Shown here: positions 59,275 through 64,000 of the stretch, one piece after another
Layout: the number at the start of each line of letters is the position of its first letter
Numbering within the stretch: position 1 is the stretch's first letter
From: Marisa cornuarietis
Taxonomy: Eukaryota; Mollusca; Gastropoda; Architaenioglossa; Ampullariidae
Length of the DNA stretch: 64,000 nt
Reading direction: 5' to 3'
Assembly (NCBI GenBank): GCA_004794655.1
Contig: SMMW01000046.1
Location: 7,427,501-7,491,500 of the forward strand
The notes under the pieces: generated by a model
Seen by the model: the letters and a program-made list of their open reading frames with translations, nothing else
The model's database searches: none
Told to the model about the DNA's origin: nothing
Position numbers and translations under genes: made by a program

Positions 59275-59532
59275 GTGGAGTGGGCCCAACGATGAGGATT
59301 TTTTTACGTGGCGACTTGAAGTTCAGTGACAAACTCCGATTGCACTGGACAGCACGCGCGTGGGCTCGCGCCTGAGAAACCAGCACGCGCATGCTGGCAC
59401 GTGCAGCCCGCAAGGTGCAGGCGTGTGTACTGGTCGCCCCGGGTGTCAGCGCCGCCACGCCATCTGATCCCCAGGAGCCGGGCCCTCCCCCCAATCTGGC
59501 GCCACATAGTACAGTACTCATGTCGTCAGCAC
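59275..59532. other. Intergenic stretch
   Basis: GC-rich (59340-59500) with repeated GCACGCGC phrases; no exon recognised. Confidence 0.45.
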
Positions 59533-59604
59533 CATCGCCACAGACATCGCAACAGACGTCGTCACAGACATCGTTACAGATTTTGTCACAGATATCGTCG
59601 ACTT
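59533..59604. repeat. 12-bp minisatellite, six units
   Basis: CATCGCCACAGA, CATCGCAACAGA, CGTCGTCACAGA, CATCGTTACAGA, TTTTGTCACAGA and a decayed sixth unit. The 12-base step keeps frames open, giving His/Arg- or Cys/Asp-rich tetrapeptide repeats. Confidence 0.9.
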
Positions 59605-61631
59605 GATAAGTGGTGGACATAGTCTTTACCATGTGTTATTTAAAAAGCGAAAACAGATTTTGCAAGTGGTGTGTTGTAAACATGAAAATTATCGTAATAT
59701 ATGATACGCCATGTTATTTTATGGACTTCCTTTAAGCTTAAAGGTCGAACTTTCACCGTTCGGCTGGAAAATAAAAAAGGATTCGATCCGGCGGAGAAAA
59801 GTGAGGGTGTTTGTCAGACCAGGTGAAAGCAAAACATGACCACTTGGGTAGATGAATGACCCCTAGGGAGGCCGGTACAACGTGTGCTCCTGACCTCCTT
59901 CCTCAGGTCGAACTGTTTTTTCTCGCCATAAACTGACAGTTCGGCCTTCAAATGTTACTACGCCATGAAAAAGACTTTGAGACACTTGTCACCTCTTCGG
60001 TTCCAGGTACAACTGCAGTCACCATATCTAAACTGATTACACACATGTCACTTAACACAAACTAATACTTGTGTGTAGCGCCCAACGTGTTTTATAAGCA
60101 AGTGTCATAGAAAGTCTCATCGAACTGGGGCCGTAGTCATGAAGAGAAGGTAAGTAGTGGTCTCGGGTAAATAAGGTCATGTGTCTTGTCTCCGTAGTTA
60201 TCAAGTGGTGTCCGGACTCCGCGGATGCTGCTTTACATCAGAGATCGCAGTCAATGGCAAAGATGTTGTGGGGTATAATGACATTAAGGGTCTTTGATAG
60301 TGGGTTGTAACGACGGAAACAGACGTTTTACTAGATTTCTCCCAATTTTGCTTATTGGTAACGTGTTACCCTAGCTTCATCTAGTGTTGGGTCCCTCTAC
60401 CTACACGTGACAAGCCTAGACGTCTTCAGGAACGACCACGGACTGACACGCGCATTGCATGCACACGCCAACATGCACCACGCGCACCAAAAGTCAAGCT
60501 CTAAAATTAGTGTCGATGCTGTGCACGAAACAGTCATAGTCAGCGCGAGAGGGCGCTCGTTTCATACGCCTTCATGCAGTCGTGTCTCCCCACCCCAGAC
60601 CCCCCCCCCAAACTCCCGCGTCAGAGCCGAGACGTTCATTAGCCTCGCCGTCACGTGACCTGATCGTGTCGCGGGATGTTTGTTTACGACTAGTTTTTTC
60701 GACCTTACAGAACCCGCCCAGTCGTTCTTCACCCCGGCATGGCGTCAGCTTCACTTTGTTTTCCACACCAGTGGCTTCGCCATGTCAATTTTCCGGTCCC
60801 TTTAGCTCTTCTGCGCATGCCTCCTCGGGTAAAAGGGGCGGAGGGAAGCGCGGGAGTGGGGATGACGGTCGGCATCGCGCTCGTGCGAGGGGACAGAGGG
60901 GGGTGAGCACTCCAGCACGGAACTCGCACGTGCGACACAAAACTTTGGCGTCTGTGCACCCAGCATGGAGCGGTTGACTTCTGCTGCTGACGTTAAGCCC
61001 TGCTAGTTTGTTCTCCTCCCGAGGGCCGAGCAGGCCACGATTACGAGGCTAACCTTATTCCCCTTTTGTCATCTGCACGTCTTCAGCCTCCAACCAGCCT
61101 TGTAAGCGAGTCTTCTTCTGTGTGATTAGACTTCATTCCGCAAAACATTCGAGGTCGGTTTAATTCTCTTTTGATTTTCCCTCTCTTGCCGAGCCTGACG
61201 ACTGGTGGGATGGGAGGCGGAGGGACGCGGCACACGCCTGTCACAGAGAGCGCCGTCTTCCGGGTGGATGACGGGGAGCAGTGGGGAGGGAAGGGTAGAC
61301 AAATGGTGGCTTCCCGAAGACATGTCCGAGGCCCATGATGCAATTTAAGTCTGGAAAATTGTCATCAGATGCCGCCCCTTTGCTCGCTCGTAGTGAATCT
61401 GGTAGCCTTATATGCGAGATTTAGCCGACGTTCAGTATCGGAGATGTATCGAGTTTTTTGTTGTTGTTCTAAGAACCGCGAAACCAATTCGTATGTTCAG
61501 TTACATGACTTCCATTTTATGAATAATTTCGGTACATCTTTGATATTGGGTAAGACGCGACGGCCATAACAAAAATGGCTCGCGGCATTTGTCGTCTGCT
61601 CCCTCCACTCAATTGCCCAAATGTACCTAGT
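59605..61631. other. Intergenic stretch
   Basis: A MITE-like terminus (CCGTAGTCATGAAGAGAAGG) near 60131. The segment 60420-60970 is GC- and CpG-rich with E-box-type CACGTG sites (60405, 60652) but no convincing exon. The rest is unremarkable. Confidence 0.45.
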
Positions 61632-61664
61632 AAACTAAACCTAACCCTAACCCTAACCCAAACC
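61632..61664. repeat. Short interstitial telomere-like tract
   Basis: AACCTAACCCTAACCCTAACCC contains three adjacent CCTAA/CCCTAA units, the C-strand of the animal TTAGGG telomere repeat, flanked by degenerate AACC pieces. Confidence 0.85.
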
Positions 61665-64000
61665 TCTGACAAAAGAACATAGACCGGTCTATGACGTCAC
61701 GTCTTACCCCATAATTATCAAAGTTCTGCCATAATTTCCATCGTTCCGTTTTCTACGAAGTGTAGCTGCACTCGCTTGTCATTATGATGATTGTGTTCCG
61801 GGGCTTCGCATAATACAAGGATTATTATTATTAACAGCCATTGTCCTTTTGTACACAGATACACGGATTAGTGTTTTTGTTTAAATACAAGTTGTCCTCG
61901 CCGAAACAGTTTAAAAAAGCAGTTAACGCACTTTACAGGAGAATCATTTACATCCCCTCTAAGCACCTTAACCTGAGAAGAAAGGTCATGCGTGCAAGGA
62001 GTTGGTTTATATATGATAGCTGTTTTTTTTTTTTGAAAGTCGAAATTATTACTTCGCAGACCCGTAATTTCATGTTTACCCTTTGACGAGCTACAGCAAA
62101 GGGGAAGCTGACAGTTTGACTCCACCCCCAGTGAGCAGGAACCACGCTGCACGCACGCACGTGCACACAGTTGAAGTGTCAGCGCGCGTTCATCACCCCA
62201 CCCCGACCTCCCCACACAGGCACCTTGTCGCCCTCCACGGCCCTCGTGTACCGACTTTACAGCGGGGTGGCTGGGTGGGAAGGGGCCTGGGGTAGGCAGC
62301 GAAGTTGGATACTCGATCTCAGGTAACGTGTATGAGAAGAAACAGATATGACACATTGGGTATAATGTGCCGAGTGAGCACATTTTAAAATATCTCTGTT
62401 ATAGCAAGCATGGACACGTTTTATGATATTTTATGTAATTGTAGTTATATCATTTTAGACATATATTTATATAATTTGTTCCAAATCAGAATTGTGAAAT
62501 GGTTTGTATGCAACTAAAATAAGCGGAAGTTTGAAAAACGTGGCCACCACAGTTATTTAATTTAAGTCTGGTGTAAATGAATTTGACTTTTATCTACAAT
62601 GCCCAGCCTGTATCGCATAAACTGCTGACACAGTGGATATCACAAACATTACGTAATAGGAAACATGAGCAGCATAAGCAGCACGATACTGACACTGTAA
62701 ATTTCAGTAACGACGACGACGACGACGACGGTAGGAATTAAACTGACGTCAGGCGTTGAGCGTGTTCCCCGCAGGATCGAAAGTTTTGAATCACCTTCTC
62801 CGCTGATGAAAATGGTCATCACTAAGCGATTTAGGGGTCAGGTTAATTCGCTCCCCACCGGAAAGTGTGAAAATGTTTCTACCCGTAGGCTGCAGCTGCC
62901 GTCACCGTGCTGCCTGTACACTGGGTTTTTGGTAGAATGCTGTTAGCGAGAGGAACAAATGAGGCCCCCCACCCCTCCATTTGAGATGGAAGTAATGAAC
63001 TACCCACGCATGGACCATGGGAGGCAACTGGCGTTAAAAAAAGACTAATCGGTCGTGTTGTCGCCCTTGCACTGTTCTCAATGCAGGTATAGATGAAAGA
63101 AACAATAATAACAAGAAAGAACGATAACAGTACTTTTAAAAACCGATGAAGAAATAACTTGAAAAATATTAACTCCACGAAGCGTGAAATTGTATGAATG
63201 AGTATTTCCCCCGCTAGATTATTTTAAAGTAGATATTTTACTTGGAAGACTGTGGTAGAAGGGGTGAAAGCCGTCGTCTTGGAACGTTGAAGAAAAGAGA
63301 AAAGAAGATGAATGGGAATTATGTACAGGATGCATAAAGTTGCTTACAATCTTCAGCTCTCAAAAAGAAAACAAAACAAAACAAAACAAACAAACAAACA
63401 AAAAACTGTTGGCGAAGCGATATTTTTCTAAAAGTGGTGCTTCTCCAGTTCTTGGTTACTTTTTGTGCATTGCCCTCCCTATAGTATTATTTTTGTTTAT
63501 CATATAAATAATTAGGTATTAAATAATCATAAAAACAGTTATAGCCACGAGAAATAAGAATTTAAAATAAATGATATGTAATGCATACACACAAAGCTTA
63601 AAATAATCTCTTTGAAACGATTTTATCAGTTCTAAAGCGTGCTTAAATTATAAAAATTAACAGAAGTGATATTGGATAAAGTAAAATGTACTTCTGTAAT
63701 AGAAGGGTTGTTTAATATTTATTAAATATTACTTTACACTCATAGAATATCCTATGTTGATGTATTATTTAAAATTGTATAACATGTAGCATTTATTATA
63801 TTAAATTCCTTTATATAATTTAATATCTTTGTTTATTTTAACATTTGATATCTTCATTATATAAACTGTGTAATTTCACTAATCATATCATTTTTATCAC
63901 ACATTTTATTTTTTAAACAATACTACAAAGTGCAAAATACTTCATCTTGTTCTAATACTGATTTTTTTTCTTCTCATTTTACGGTTCTTACCACATAAAA
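61665..64000. other. Intergenic stretch to the window end
   Basis: Contains a (GAC)n run at 62709-62731, an (AAAC)n run at 63371-63402 and, from about 63470, very AT-rich sequence. No gene recognised. A GTAAGA donor-like site on the minus strand lies at the extreme right edge (near 63990). Confidence 0.5.

Noticed and set aside
61632..61664. True telomere or chromosome end
   Set aside because: Only about three canonical units, with ordinary sequence on both sides.

Overview
The window looks like nuclear DNA from a lophotrochozoan animal, most likely a mollusc and perhaps a gastropod. It is intron-containing, AT-rich outside coding exons, and crowded with (TG)n/(CA)n arrays, minisatellites, a tRNA-derived SINE family and MITEs. 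The one securely recognised gene is an Otx/orthodenticle homeobox gene on the + strand. Its homeodomain is split by an intron after homeodomain residue 46. The reading [17 protein letters not shown] just before and into the homeodomain resembles what I remember of molluscan Otx proteins. The species call is an inference.

Layout. 1-4 kb: sequence upstream of the Otx homeodomain exon, with a promoter-like patch (E-box, CRE-like sites, a consensus RFX X-box), one + strand candidate exon (1263-1461), one full SINE copy, and a well-formed minus-strand candidate exon (2485-2645) of a gene I cannot name. 4.0-9.2 kb: the two visible Otx coding exons (4004-4155 and 8369-9169) around a 4.2 kb intron. 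The 5' Otx exon(s) carrying the start codon are not recognised and may lie beyond the left edge. 9.2-11.1 kb: probable 3' UTR. 11-64 kb: about 53 kb with no recognisable protein-coding gene. It holds at least ten long TG/CA arrays, several minisatellites (a 27-bp unit in exactly 16 copies; units of about 22, 28, 39, 75 and 77 bp), SINE copies (one 5'-truncated copy flanked by a perfect 13-bp target-site duplication), two MITEs with clear terminal inverted repeats, a LINE/SINE-type 3' tail, a short interstitial telomere-like (CCCTAA)n tract, and two AACC/CCCAAA tracts.

This fits a developmental regulator lying in a large non-coding territory. Candidate regulatory elements here are four CTCF-like motifs (one minus-strand, then three plus-strand) and homeodomain-site-rich GC patches near 44.6 and 46.3 kb. 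A few short open segments bounded by good splice signals are listed as low-confidence candidate exons. I found no CRISPR array, operon, viral gene or other self-contained novel system. The observations most worth checking are the unidentified minus-strand exon at 2.5 kb, the + strand exon at 1.3 kb, the TSD-flanked SINE and the CTCF-like motif set.
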